Below are positions 1 through 8,193 of a stretch of 47,558 nucleotides of DNA, piece after piece. The position numbers and the translations under genes were made by a program. Numbering within the stretch: the first letter of the stretch is position 1; every line of letters begins with the position of its first letter. Location: contig DCQM01000162.1 of the NCBI GenBank assembly GCA_002323895.1, positions 1 to 47,558 of the forward strand, read 5' to 3'. The notes under the pieces are model-generated. The model saw only the letters and a list, made by a program, of their open reading frames with translations. It did no database searches and was not told the DNA's origin. This DNA comes from Akkermansiaceae bacterium UBA1518. GTDB taxonomy: Bacteria; Verrucomicrobiota; Verrucomicrobiia; Verrucomicrobiales; Akkermansiaceae.

Positions 1-44
1 GCAAGTTTTGTGCCCCAAATGAAGATCAGAGATGATTCGCGTTC

Positions 45-614
45 TTACTCCTCTCGTTGCCTTACAGCTTCATATAAACAAACACCTGCTGAAACACTGA
101 CATTCAGGCAGTCCACCGTTCCTTTCATTGGAAAATTCACCAAAAAGTCACACTCCTTCTCAGTCAGTTGCCGCATCCCTTCTCCCTCGCGCCCCATCAC
201 AATTGCGACTGCCCCCTTTAAATCCGTCTCATAAAGGGATTGTGTTGCTCGGTCAGACGTTCCTACAAGCCAGACGCCCCGTTCTTTCAGCTCCCTCATT
301 GTTCGAGCCAGATTCGTAACCTTAACAAAGGGCACACTTTCGGCAGCCCCTACTGCGACACGTCTAACAGTATCGGTCAAACCGACCGCTTTATCTTTTG
401 GGGCTATGACAGCATCTACGCCAGCGCCATCGGCCGTTCGTAAAATTGCGCCCAAATTATTGGGGTCCTGAACACAATCAAGTATCAGTATAAGAGGTTT
501 CTCTCTATTTTCGAGAATCTCGAACAAGTCACCTTCTCCCCTCGGTCTCGCTTCCCTTTCACCGCGTGGACGGGAATGACGATTATCACGCGCTTCCCCT
601 GCTCGTTTTCTCAT
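45..614 (-). CDS. TrmH/SpoU-family RNA 2'-O-methyltransferase, short form
   Basis: Transfers a methyl group from S-adenosylmethionine to a ribose 2'-OH of rRNA or tRNA. The 189-residue protein carries the SPOUT core: the NLGAILRT block near residues 53-60, IVMGREGEGM near 137-146 and the knot-forming LNVSVSAG segment near 169-176. RlmB proteins are about 245 residues and begin with an L30e-like substrate domain. Here that domain is missing and replaced by about 28 Arg/Glu-rich residues. An in-frame TAA lies three codons upstream of the ATG, so the short start is real unless there is a frameshift. RlmB-like in the core, but the substrate (23S rRNA or a tRNA) cannot be told from sequence alone. 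Confidence 0.85.
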   Translation of the reverse strand: MRKRAGEARDNRHSRPRGEREARPRGEGDLFEILENREKPLILILDCVQDPNNLGAILRTADGAGVDAVIAPKDKAVGLTDTVRRVAVGAAESVPFVKVTNLARTMRELKERGVWLVGTSDRATQSLYETDLKGAVAIVMGREGEGMRQLTEKECDFLVNFPMKGTVDCLNVSVSAGVCLYEAVRQREE

Positions 615-686
615 GGCGAAGTCTTACGTCCAGCTTCTTGAAATTCAAAGTTCAATTCCCACTCTGATCTGTATAGTTTCAAACTC

Positions 687-2150
687 ATGAAGCTGATTTT
701 ATCAATTCTGACAATGGTGATGTTGGTCGCTCAGGCTGATCGTAAGCCAAATATCGTTTTTATACTCGCAGATGATCTCGGCTACGGTGAACTGGGTTGC
801 TACGGCCAGAAGAAGATCAGAACTCCAAATATCGATCAGCTAGCAAGCCAAGGAATAAAATTCACCCACCACTATACGGGAGCGCCCGTGTGTGCACCTG
901 CTCGGTGCGTTTTGTTAACAGGGCTCCATCTAGGGCATGCTGAAATCCGCAACAATGGCGATTCGAAAAACGGTCGAGAATTTCCAGGTCAGTGGCCTAT
1001 TACCGGTGGCGCTATTACAATTGCTGAGGCACTTAAGGAAGGCGGCTACGTTAGCGGAGGTTTTGGAAAATGGGGATTAGGACCAACAGATAGCTCCGGG
1101 TCCCCAATCAAACAAGGATTCGACCGTTTTTACGGATATAACTGCCAGCGAAATGCACACTCATTTTTCCCCCCGTTTCTCGATGACGACGAAGGAGAGG
1201 AAATCATCAACAAAAAACCCATCCCAGGGCACCTGCGAAGACCAAAGGAGGAAATTAAGGCGGACGACTACCGGAACGAAACCTATGCACCCGATCGAAT
1301 TTTAGAAGAAGCCTTAGAATTCCTTGATAAAAATAAAGATACCCCTTTCTTTCTCTATCTTCCCTTCGTGGAACCTCACGTCGCGATGCATCCGCCACAA
1401 GAATGGATTGATCGGTATCCCAAAGAATGGGATCAAGAAAAAGGGCCCTACCGCGGACAGAACGGCTATCTCCCCCACCCTCGCCCCCGGGCCGGATATG
1501 CTGCCATGATCTCAGATCTCGACGAACACGTTGGCACGATACTTCAACGCCTCAAAAAGTATGGTCTCGACGAAAACACGATAGTTGTATTCACCTCTGA
1601 TAACGGAACAACTCACCCTTCCCGTGATCCTAAATTTCATGTGGGTGGGGTAGACGCCCCCTTCTTTAACTCTACCGCTGGGCTTCGGGGATGGAAAGGT
1701 TCAGTGAATGAGGGTGGAATCCGAGTCCCCGCTATCGTTCGTTGGCCAGGGAAAATCGAGGCCGGTTCCACGACCTCTGCCCCATCCTACTTTCCTGACT
1801 GGTTTCCAACTCTATGCAAGGCTGCCGGAGTCAAGATTCCCAAAAAACTTGATGGATCTGACCTCACGCCTGCTTTGACCAAAAAATCTTTTGAACGAAG
1901 TAAACCAATGATCTGGGAATTCCACGGTTACGGAGGACAACTCGCTGTTATCGATTTCCCTTGGAAGACAGTCCGCCAAAAGGCCAAAAGCAAAAAACCG
2001 GGAAAATGGCAACTCTACAACATTAAAAAAGATCCGGCTGAAGGTAACGATCTCGCCAAACAACATCCCAAAATTGTGAATCGTCTCGAGGAGGCTTTCA
2101 AAAAAGACCGCAGTCCGAACGCCCGCGCAAAGCTGCCGCTTTACGACTAG
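687..2150 (+). CDS. Secreted sulfatase (type I, formylglycine-dependent)
   Basis: Hydrolyses sulfate esters, most likely on a polysaccharide outside the cytoplasm. A signal peptide covers about residues 1-17. The metal-binding DD pair is at 29-30. The sulfatase signature C-A-P-A-R at 69-73 provides the cysteine converted to formylglycine. A TSDNG motif near 305 supplies further metal ligands. The length of 487 residues is normal for the family. It is divergent from the TrmH gene and no partner gene follows. The substrate is unknown. The second position after the cysteine is Pro followed by Ala rather than Ser, which the family signature allows. Confidence 0.93.
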   Translation: MKLILSILTMVMLVAQADRKPNIVFILADDLGYGELGCYGQKKIRTPNIDQLASQGIKFTHHYTGAPVCAPARCVLLTGLHLGHAEIRNNGDSKNGREFPGQWPITGGAITIAEALKEGGYVSGGFGKWGLGPTDSSGSPIKQGFDRFYGYNCQRNAHSFFPPFLDDDEGEEIINKKPIPGHLRRPKEEIKADDYRNETYAPDRILEEALEFLDKNKDTPFFLYLPFVEPHVAMHPPQEWIDRYPKEWDQEKGPYRGQNGYLPHPRPRAGYAAMISDLDEHVGTILQRLKKYGLDENTIVVFTSDNGTTHPSRDPKFHVGGVDAPFFNSTAGLRGWKGSVNEGGIRVPAIVRWPGKIEAGSTTSAPSYFPDWFPTLCKAAGVKIPKKLDGSDLTPALTKKSFERSKPMIWEFHGYGGQLAVIDFPWKTVRQKAKSKKPGKWQLYNIKKDPAEGNDLAKQHPKIVNRLEEAFKKDRSPNARAKLPLYD

Positions 2151-2370
2151 AAAATAGGTGAAGCCACTAACCTCCAAAGATTTTCAGATATCTCGCTAGG
2201 ATCCGTCATTATTGAATGTCGGGGCAAAACATCTCTTCCCCTATCTATCATATCCATTAACCTCACCCAGATGAGCAAGGATTTTGACTCAAGCGACAAA
2301 TTACCAACTCAGCAGATCATCAATCCACCCTCATTTTGAGCAGAGATTATTAATCTACGCTGATAATTCC

Positions 2371-2399
2371 TTGACTGCCTCGCTTCAAATCCCTATTTC
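2371..2399 (+). promoter_or_regulatory. Candidate sigma-70 promoter for rplI
   Basis: TTGACT at 2371-2376 matches the -35 consensus at 5 of 6 positions. After a 17-base spacer, TATTTC at 2394-2399 is a weak -10 box. It lies 33 bases before the rplI start codon, in a 282-base gap that otherwise shows no gene. Confidence 0.4.
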
Positions 2400-2432
2400 C
2401 CGCGCTCCCGAGAACCCTTTCCCGTTAAACCC

Positions 2433-2900
2433 ATGGCCCAGACTGAAGTAATCCTCCGCGAAAAAATCGACAACCTTGGCGCTGAAGCTGATGTCGTCAA
2501 AGTGAAAGCTGGCTTTGCCCGCAATTTCCTCATCCCCGCAGGCAAGGCCTATGAGGCGACTCAAGGCAATTTACGCCAGATCGAAAACCTTCAGGCTGCT
2601 CGTGCCAAGCGCGAGACCGAGGAGCTCAACGAGGCCCAAGAGCTTGCAAGTAAAATTTCCCGGATCAAAGCCAAGTTTACTCTCGATGTAGGCAAGAATG
2701 GCAAGGCTTTTGGATCCGTTACAACCATCGACATCCAGAAAGCGCTTGAGGACAAGGGCGTTTCTATCGACCGAACATCAATCCAGCTCAATAAGCCTAT
2801 CAAATCAACTGGGAATCGCGATGTTGAGATCAAGCTTCATGCCGAGGTGACAACCTCTCTTACGGTTAGCGTCGAAGCAACTGAGGCGCCCGCGACCTAA
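2433..2900 (+). CDS. rplI: 50S ribosomal protein L9
   Basis: L9 binds 23S rRNA at the base of the L1 stalk. The protein has 155 residues. The N-terminal globular domain (about 1-45) contains the typical VKVKAGFARNFLIP block, a long charged helix follows (about 45-80), and the C-terminal domain completes it. Usual partners rpsF, ssb and rpsR are absent. The gene has its own candidate promoter and a strong terminator, so it is probably transcribed alone. No Shine-Dalgarno sequence is seen before the ATG. Confidence 0.97.
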   Translation: MAQTEVILREKIDNLGAEADVVKVKAGFARNFLIPAGKAYEATQGNLRQIENLQAARAKRETEELNEAQELASKISRIKAKFTLDVGKNGKAFGSVTTIDIQKALEDKGVSIDRTSIQLNKPIKSTGNRDVEIKLHAEVTTSLTVSVEATEAPAT

Positions 2901-2925
2901 GGTAAAACGTCGATCTTATTTTTTC

Positions 2926-2955
2926 AAAAGCTCGGTCGTATAACCGAGCTTTTTT
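2926..2955 (+). terminator. Rho-independent terminator after rplI
   Basis: A perfect 11-bp stem (2926-2936 with 2943-2953), loop CGTATA, and a run of T through 2955. It starts 26 bases after the rplI stop codon. Confidence 0.92.
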
Positions 2956-2995
2956 GTCGTTTCCACTCAGAGGTTTAAGCGACAGACTGCATGGA

Positions 2996-3763
2996 GTGAT
3001 TGGTATCCTTGATTCCGGTGTTGGCGGCTTATCCGTTATGCGGGAAATTCGTGCTCAGCTCCCAGAACAATCTCTCACTTACATCGGCGACAACGCTTGG
3101 TGTCCTTATGGGAATAAGAATTTTTCTGAGATTCGGAACCGCACTTTCGCTCTGAGCGATTTCCTGATCAGCAAAGGAGCAGAGCTCATAGTGATCGCCT
3201 GTAATTCAGCCACAATCGTAGCAATCGAAGCACTTCGATCCAGACATTGCATTCCTTTTGTTGGAATGGAGCCGGGCGTCAAACCAGCTTCTGACCTAAC
3301 CCAAACAGGCACCATTGGGGTCCTTGCTACTGAAGCCTCTCTCGCAGGCGAAAAATTCCACAGTCTCGTTGCTACCCATGCTCAAGATCTCCGAGTCATC
3401 ACACAACCCTGTCCCAAGTTCGTCGAATTCGTGGAACGAGGGATTCTAGAAGGAGACGAAGTTAATCAAGCGATCGATGAATACACCTCAAGCCTATTAG
3501 CAGTAAATGCAGATGTCTTCATTCTTGGATGTAGCCACTATCCATTTTTACTTCCCGCCCTTGAGGCTCGCCTTCCCAATCACATAAAGTTTATTGATAC
3601 AGGAAGCGCCATTGCGCGCAGAGTCCGTCAACAATCCTTGACCACTCCCGAGCAAAATGAGGTTAATGTATTAACGACAGGTGATCCAAAAGAATTCTCA
3701 AGGCTGTGTGAAATCCTAATTCCAGAACTCCCTTCCGCCTGCCAACATTTCCTCGTGCCATGA
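2996..3763 (+). CDS. murI: Glutamate racemase
   Basis: Converts L-glutamate to D-glutamate for peptidoglycan. With the GTG start at 2996 the protein has 255 residues and begins M-I-G-I-L-D-S-G-V-G-G, the family's canonical N-terminus. The two catalytic cysteines are C69 in IACNSAT and C179 in LGCSHYP. A TTG at 2954 would extend the frame by 14 residues, but it lies in the rplI terminator tail and adds nothing conserved. The stop overlaps the next start in ATGA, so it heads a tightly coupled chain of four genes. Confidence 0.95.
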   Translation: MIGILDSGVGGLSVMREIRAQLPEQSLTYIGDNAWCPYGNKNFSEIRNRTFALSDFLISKGAELIVIACNSATIVAIEALRSRHCIPFVGMEPGVKPASDLTQTGTIGVLATEASLAGEKFHSLVATHAQDLRVITQPCPKFVEFVERGILEGDEVNQAIDEYTSSLLAVNADVFILGCSHYPFLLPALEARLPNHIKFIDTGSAIARRVRQQSLTTPEQNEVNVLTTGDPKEFSRLCEILIPELPSACQHFLVP

Positions 3764-4596
3764 AAATCCTCCCTCTTATCGTAATTCTAATCACCATCTC
3801 CGGCTTCACTTATTGGGCGCTTAACAAGAAGGACTCGCCTTCCGGAAATGACCGAAAGATTGGGATGAAGAACAATATCGAGGATAATTCGGAATATTGG
3901 GAATCAGTCACTACCGCCAACCAGACTCCTGCAAACTACCAGCCACCCCATCCTGAACACGATTTTTATTCCGACGGACCTCAAACTCGGGATGGCACTG
4001 GTAAGTATTATCAAGGACGTGAGATTGCTTACGTAATGGGCCATCCTGCTATCAACTGGCTAGAGAGACGGACACGGGAACAGGAAGAAGCACCCAAAAA
4101 GGCTCTCGATTTAATCAAGCTCGCTCCAGGCGAGGTTCTAGCTGATATCGGAGCTGGGTCAGGTTACTACAGCCTTCGGATTGCCATGAATCACCTTAAA
4201 TCAAGAGTGGTTTCGGTCGACATCCAGCCAGAGATGATTGATTTTCTAAAAGGGCGAGCCGAGCAGTTAGACATTAATAATGTTTCCCCTCACCTCGGTA
4301 AAATCGATGATATTGGTCTTCCTGAGGAATCCATCAATGCAGCTCTAATGGTCGATGCCTATCATGAATTTTCGCACCCTTACGAAATGATGACATCCAT
4401 TGCTTACGCACTTAAACCAGGTGGGCGCGTTTACCTTCTAGAATACCGGGAAGAAGACCCCAATGTCCCAATCAAACCACTTCACAAAATGAGCCAAGAA
4501 CAAGCCAAGAAAGAAATGGCACTCGCTGGCCTTGTGTGGGATGAAACAATTGATGATTTGCCATGGCAACACTTCATGGTATTTCGAAAGCCATGA
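3760..4596 (+). CDS. Membrane-anchored class I SAM-dependent methyltransferase
   Basis: The 278-residue protein starts with an uncleaved signal or membrane anchor (about residues 3-22). A linker and a conserved-looking block follow (GREIAYVMGHPAINWLERR, around 87-106). Then comes a Rossmann methyltransferase with motif I DIGAGSGYY near 129-137 and an acidic motif II (VVSVDIQPE). The architecture suggests action at or beyond the inner membrane, which is odd for a SAM enzyme unless the domain faces the cytoplasm. Start and stop overlap murI and tilS by ATGA. The substrate is unknown. Confidence 0.82.
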   Translation: MKILPLIVILITISGFTYWALNKKDSPSGNDRKIGMKNNIEDNSEYWESVTTANQTPANYQPPHPEHDFYSDGPQTRDGTGKYYQGREIAYVMGHPAINWLERRTREQEEAPKKALDLIKLAPGEVLADIGAGSGYYSLRIAMNHLKSRVVSVDIQPEMIDFLKGRAEQLDINNVSPHLGKIDDIGLPEESINAALMVDAYHEFSHPYEMMTSIAYALKPGGRVYLLEYREEDPNVPIKPLHKMSQEQAKKEMALAGLVWDETIDDLPWQHFMVFRKP

Positions 4597-5510
4597 TTCC
4601 GCCCCCAAAATGGCTGGATCCAGAAAGGCCTTACCTCCTTGGTATTTCCGGCGGTAGAGATTCTATCGCATTACATCACTGGCTCGTCGAAAATGGTTTT
4701 AAAAAAATCATTTACTGCCATCTAAATCACGAACTTCGCAAAGATGAGTCCAACGATGACGAGCGATTTCTTCGCAAACTTTTGGGCGTAGATCTCATGG
4801 TTGGTAGAGTCAACGTTACTGAACTGGCTGAAAGTAAAAGCCTCTCTATCGAAACTGCAGCCCGAGACGCGCGGCACCGTTTCTTCGAGGAATGTGCGAG
4901 CCAAACGGGAATCAATCATATCCTCCTCGCGCATCACGCCGATGATCAGGCAGAAACCATCCTTTTCAATCTCCTTAGAGGTGCTGCAGGCCTCAAAGGA
5001 ATGAAGGCAAAGCAAGAGCTAGGAGCCTTAACATTTCTCAGACCTTTTTTGGAAATTCGTAGGGAAGCTATTGATCGATATATCGTAAGCCTCGACCATT
5101 CCTTCCGCAACGATTCATCAAACCTCGAGCCTTTTGCAACCCGCAATCGACTCAGGAATGAAGTAATTCCGCTACTTTCTGAAATTATGAAGCGGGATAT
5201 CACCTCGAATATCCTACGTGCTTCTCATCATCATCGGGAGCTTGAAGATGCTGCTGACATCTATCTATCCGATATCGAACTTCTCGATCCCCAGGGAAGA
5301 ATCCACCTACCTACTCTTCGGAGTCTTCCACAAGCCCTTCAAAAACGATCAATTCACCAATTTCTCTCATCTCATCAAATCCCCAATCTCACCTCGGCAC
5401 ATGTGGATCAAGCTCTAACAATAGCGAACCCAGATGCCTCTCCTTCCATGAACCTACCTGGGGGTCAACGTTTGCGCCGGAAGGAAGCACGCCTTTTTAT
5501 CAGCTTATGA
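4593..5510 (+). CDS. tilS: tRNA(Ile)-lysidine synthase
   Basis: Converts cytidine 34 of tRNA-Ile(CAU) to lysidine with ATP and lysine, so the tRNA reads AUA. The PP-loop SGGRDS is at residues 19-24, and the downstream HLNH, AARDARHRFF and LAHHADDQAET blocks are all present. The length of 305 residues fits the short TilS form lacking part of the C-terminal region of the E. coli enzyme. The ATG at 4593 overlaps the previous stop by ATGA. An in-frame ATG at 4563 would extend into the upstream gene and is less likely. Confidence 0.93.
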   Translation: MIPPPKWLDPERPYLLGISGGRDSIALHHWLVENGFKKIIYCHLNHELRKDESNDDERFLRKLLGVDLMVGRVNVTELAESKSLSIETAARDARHRFFEECASQTGINHILLAHHADDQAETILFNLLRGAAGLKGMKAKQELGALTFLRPFLEIRREAIDRYIVSLDHSFRNDSSNLEPFATRNRLRNEVIPLLSEIMKRDITSNILRASHHHRELEDAADIYLSDIELLDPQGRIHLPTLRSLPQALQKRSIHQFLSSHQIPNLTSAHVDQALTIANPDASPSMNLPGGQRLRRKEARLFISL

Positions 5511-5953
5511 AATCCCTTTTTTTCATTTCTTTATTACTCGTATCCTGCGGTAGCGAGACCCCATCAGACGCAGTTAAGGAAGTCCAAAGTATCGAAGGTC
5601 CAGATCAAATAATTGTTGGTCGTATCGCTTCGGTCTCCAAGCGCGGTAAATTTGTCCTCATTCAAAAATTAGGAACAGGAACCCTACCAAAGGGCATCAT
5701 TTACCAATCAAGAGGTCCCGATGGCCGCACAGCATCCCTTCGTCCCTCTGGCGAACGAGTCCGAGATTTTTTCGCAGCCGATTTATTAAGTGGAGAAACA
5801 GAGAAAGGATTTGCGGTCATAGCCTATCAAAACCCCGACAGAAAGCAGACTGCTACGAAGACAAAGGACGAGATCGAGGGTGGCACAAAAGAAAATTCAA
5901 ACAAAAATGATCTTAGTGAAGACGATCAAGACCCCCAAACTATCAGGGATTAG
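5507..5953 (+). CDS. Small lipoprotein, unknown function
   Basis: A 148-residue protein with a short hydrophobic signal ending in lipobox L-V-S-C, with the lipidated cysteine at residue 14. The middle (about 35-105) resembles a compact beta domain with KRGKFVLIQK and LRPSGERVRDFFAADL segments. The C-terminal 40 residues are charged and look disordered. ATGA overlap with tilS makes it the last gene of the murI chain. No recognised family. Confidence 0.75.
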   Translation: MKSLFFISLLLVSCGSETPSDAVKEVQSIEGPDQIIVGRIASVSKRGKFVLIQKLGTGTLPKGIIYQSRGPDGRTASLRPSGERVRDFFAADLLSGETEKGFAVIAYQNPDRKQTATKTKDEIEGGTKENSNKNDLSEDDQDPQTIRD

Positions 5954-6018
5954 AGCTAATTACCCTCCCTTTATTGTGAGTTAAACCCACTTTATTTAAA
6001 AAAATTTATCTTTATCAC

Positions 6019-6048
6019 TTGAATGTACTCCATTTTTCTTGGTAATAC
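6019..6048 (+). promoter_or_regulatory. Possible promoter upstream of marR
   Basis: TTGAAT at 6019-6024, an 18-base spacer and TAATAC at 6043-6048, preceded by a TG that would make an extended -10. It lies 60 bases before the marR start in an A/T-rich gap of 155 bases. The boxes are only partial matches. Confidence 0.3.
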
Positions 6049-6108
6049 TCCTCCCGAAGTAACTAGGGCATCCTAAATATCTAAATAATTCAAAAAAGTT
6101 GATACACC

Positions 6109-6570
6109 ATGAAAGCAAGCACACTCAACACCTCAGGCCAACGTAAAGTGGATCCAAACCGATTGGCTGACTTTGTGATGATGACCCAGCGATCATGCAT
6201 CTTGAATCTTTCAAGTGAACTGAATCGCGGAAACATTTCTTTTCCTCAGTTTTTCCTCCTCACCTACCTTTCTAGTGAGGACTACCTTACCATGTCGGCT
6301 ATCGCCAAAAAAATGGGGCACTCTACGGCAGCCGCTACTGGACTCGTTGACCGCCTTGAAAAACTTGGTTTCGTAGAGCGCGTTCACGCAGCCGAAGACC
6401 GTCGCAAAATTATGGTTCGCATCACTAGCAGCGGATCCGAAATCGTTTCAACCATGCGCCAACACATCGCTTCCGAGTTAGCTAACATCATGGAAGACCT
6501 CGATGAAGTCGATGCATCTTCAGTCGCTGCGGCCAATCAAGCGATCGAAGGAAAAAATCTGGAATCATAG
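6109..6570 (+). CDS. MarR-family winged-helix transcriptional regulator
   Basis: 153 residues with the MarR fold. It has an N-terminal dimerisation helix, and the recognition helix lies in MSAIAKKMGHSTAAATGLVD (around 63-82). The wing follows with HAAEDRRKIMVRIT (DRR motif, around 95-108), and the C-terminal helices complete the dimer interface. MarR proteins are usually repressors released by a ligand or oxidant. No drug-efflux or oxidoreductase target sits beside it, and a strong terminator follows, so it appears monocistronic. Its regulon is unknown. Confidence 0.9.
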   Translation: MKASTLNTSGQRKVDPNRLADFVMMTQRSCILNLSSELNRGNISFPQFFLLTYLSSEDYLTMSAIAKKMGHSTAAATGLVDRLEKLGFVERVHAAEDRRKIMVRITSSGSEIVSTMRQHIASELANIMEDLDEVDASSVAAANQAIEGKNLES

Positions 6571-6616
6571 CAACTTCCAAACCAAATGTTCGTGAAGGAA
6601 ACTTTGCGAATTTGAA

Positions 6617-6663
6617 ACGCTTCCTCTACGCTTTCGAGCGTGCAGGAAGCGTCTTTCTTTTTG
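6617..6663 (+). terminator. Strong rho-independent terminator after marR
   Basis: The outer stem of 9 bp (6617-6625 with 6644-6652) continues through a small mismatch into an inner 5-bp stem (6628-6632 with 6637-6641) capped by TTCG. A C/T-rich tail ending in five T follows. It begins 46 bases after the marR stop and overlaps the first codons assigned to pgeF. Confidence 0.88.
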
Positions 6664-7293
6664 TCTCCAATTATTCAGTCAAGGAACCATTGTGCCGCTT
6701 TCGTCGAGCGCATTCCTGAGGCCCAAACCTCTACTGATAAGGAAGAGACATTAGCCCACCTTACCAACTATCACACCGCCGCTGCTAAATCGTTGGGTTT
6801 TAGCCGAACTTTTCATGCCGAACAAATTCACGGATCCAAAATCACCGTGATCACGAAAGAATCTCCACTCATATCCCCGGGAGTCGATGGCCTAATAACT
6901 TTAGAGAATACCCTTCTTGGAATCCATGTCGCTGATTGCGGCGCACTTTACCTCCTCGATCAAAAAACTGGAGCAATTGGACTTCTTCATTCTGGGAAAA
7001 AAGGGACGGAGCTCAATATCACTAAAAATGCGATTCAAGCGATGAATCTAAATTTCCAAACTCACCCTAAGGATCTTGTGGCAGTCTTAGCACCCTGCAT
7101 CCGACCTCCGTATTATGAAGTTGATTTCGCCCAAACAATCCGAGATCAGGCAATAAGATCGGGAGTCTTACCCGGAAACTTCCACGATTGTGGCCTTTGC
7201 ACTGCCTCTGATCTCAAAAGATTCTACTCTTATCGTCGTGAAGAAGGAAACACCGGACGACACCTCGCTTTACTTGGACATTATGCCTTATGA
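6640..7293 (+). CDS. pgeF: Laccase-domain protein PgeF/YfiH (peptidoglycan editing factor / purine nucleoside phosphorylase family)
   Basis: Multicopper-type fold family. Members remove wrongly incorporated L-Ser during cell-wall synthesis or act on purine nucleosides. The predicted metal ligands are visible: H64 in EQIHG, C100 in VADCGAL and H117 in LLHSG. The usual HxGWRG is HSGKKG here. The C-terminus has the family's GLCT, FYSYRRE and GRHLAL blocks. The GTG start at 6640 lies inside the terminator hairpin; a TTG at 6661 is the next in-frame choice. The ATGA overlap with ispE suggests one transcript. Confidence 0.85.
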   Translation: MQEASFFLSPIIQSRNHCAAFVERIPEAQTSTDKEETLAHLTNYHTAAAKSLGFSRTFHAEQIHGSKITVITKESPLISPGVDGLITLENTLLGIHVADCGALYLLDQKTGAIGLLHSGKKGTELNITKNAIQAMNLNFQTHPKDLVAVLAPCIRPPYYEVDFAQTIRDQAIRSGVLPGNFHDCGLCTASDLKRFYSYRREEGNTGRHLALLGHYAL

Positions 7294-8126
7294 GCTCACT
7301 CACAGTCTATCCTCCCGCCAAAATCAACCTCTCGTTGAAAATCAACCGTAAGCGTGAAGATGGTTTCCACGAGCTGGAAACTTTAGTTCTACCTATGCCT
7401 GGGCTGACCGATGAACTTCGATTTGAAGCAGCAGACGAATTCACCTTACATTGCGAAACTCCAGGCGTTCCCACCGATCAATCCAACTTGGTCTCTCGCG
7501 CCCTCCGGCTCTTTGAAGAGAACACCGGGAAAAAAGCGAGCTATCGAATCACCCTAAAAAAACGAATTCCACACGGCGCCGGACTTGGAGGTGGCAGCTC
7601 AGATGCCGCATCCACTTTTCTAGCGCTCAACCAACTCACAGGAACTTCTGTTCCGCTTTCAAAGCTTGCAGAATGGGCTGGGGAGCTTGGCTCTGACATC
7701 CCTCTTTTTCTCTATGAATCAGCGAGTTGGTGTCGAGGAAAGGGGGAAATCGTAGAACCTCTTGATCTACCATGGAGCGATCCCATCCTCCTCTTTAAAC
7801 CAAGCTTCTCGATCTCGACTCCTTGGGCCTATTCCCGCTGGAGCAAGTCCCTAGAGATTCACGGTATTTCCTACGCTCCAAATAAGGTGAGCGGAATCGA
7901 TCTTCATAATGACCTAGAACGCCCGGTTTTTGAAAAACATCGTTTCTTGGCTGAGCTCAAGCAATTTCTTCTCGAACAACCAGAAACTCAAACTTCCATG
8001 ATGTCAGGTTCAGGATCTACTATTTTTGCCGTTCTAAGCGATCAGAAGGACGCGGCCCCACTCATAGAGCGAACGCTCAAAGAATTGGATCCAACTCTCT
8101 GGACACACCTTTCGATCTTTGAATAA
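7290..8126 (+). CDS. ispE: 4-diphosphocytidyl-2-C-methyl-D-erythritol kinase
   Basis: GHMP kinase of the non-mevalonate isoprenoid pathway that phosphorylates CDP-ME at the 2-OH. 278 residues. The N-terminal PAKINLSL block (K11) and the GLGGGSSDA ATP-binding loop (around 97-105) are intact. A third GHMP motif MMSGSGSTIFAV is near the C-terminus. Overlap with pgeF by ATGA indicates translational coupling. No other isoprenoid gene is in the window. Confidence 0.97.
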   Translation: MSSLTVYPPAKINLSLKINRKREDGFHELETLVLPMPGLTDELRFEAADEFTLHCETPGVPTDQSNLVSRALRLFEENTGKKASYRITLKKRIPHGAGLGGGSSDAASTFLALNQLTGTSVPLSKLAEWAGELGSDIPLFLYESASWCRGKGEIVEPLDLPWSDPILLFKPSFSISTPWAYSRWSKSLEIHGISYAPNKVSGIDLHNDLERPVFEKHRFLAELKQFLLEQPETQTSMMSGSGSTIFAVLSDQKDAAPLIERTLKELDPTLWTHLSIFE

Positions 8127-8193
8127 ATCACGCGACACCACTCGCTCAAAGTGCTAAACTGACCACAGGAAATCCCGCTAACTCCTATTATTC

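Noticed and set aside
2954..2995. TTG-initiated N-terminal extension of murI
   Set aside because: It begins in the tail of the rplI terminator, and the canonical N-terminus starts at GTG 2996.
4647..4664. SGGRDS in TilS as an unusual P-loop
   Set aside because: The fourth position of SGGxDS varies in the family, so Arg there is not informative.
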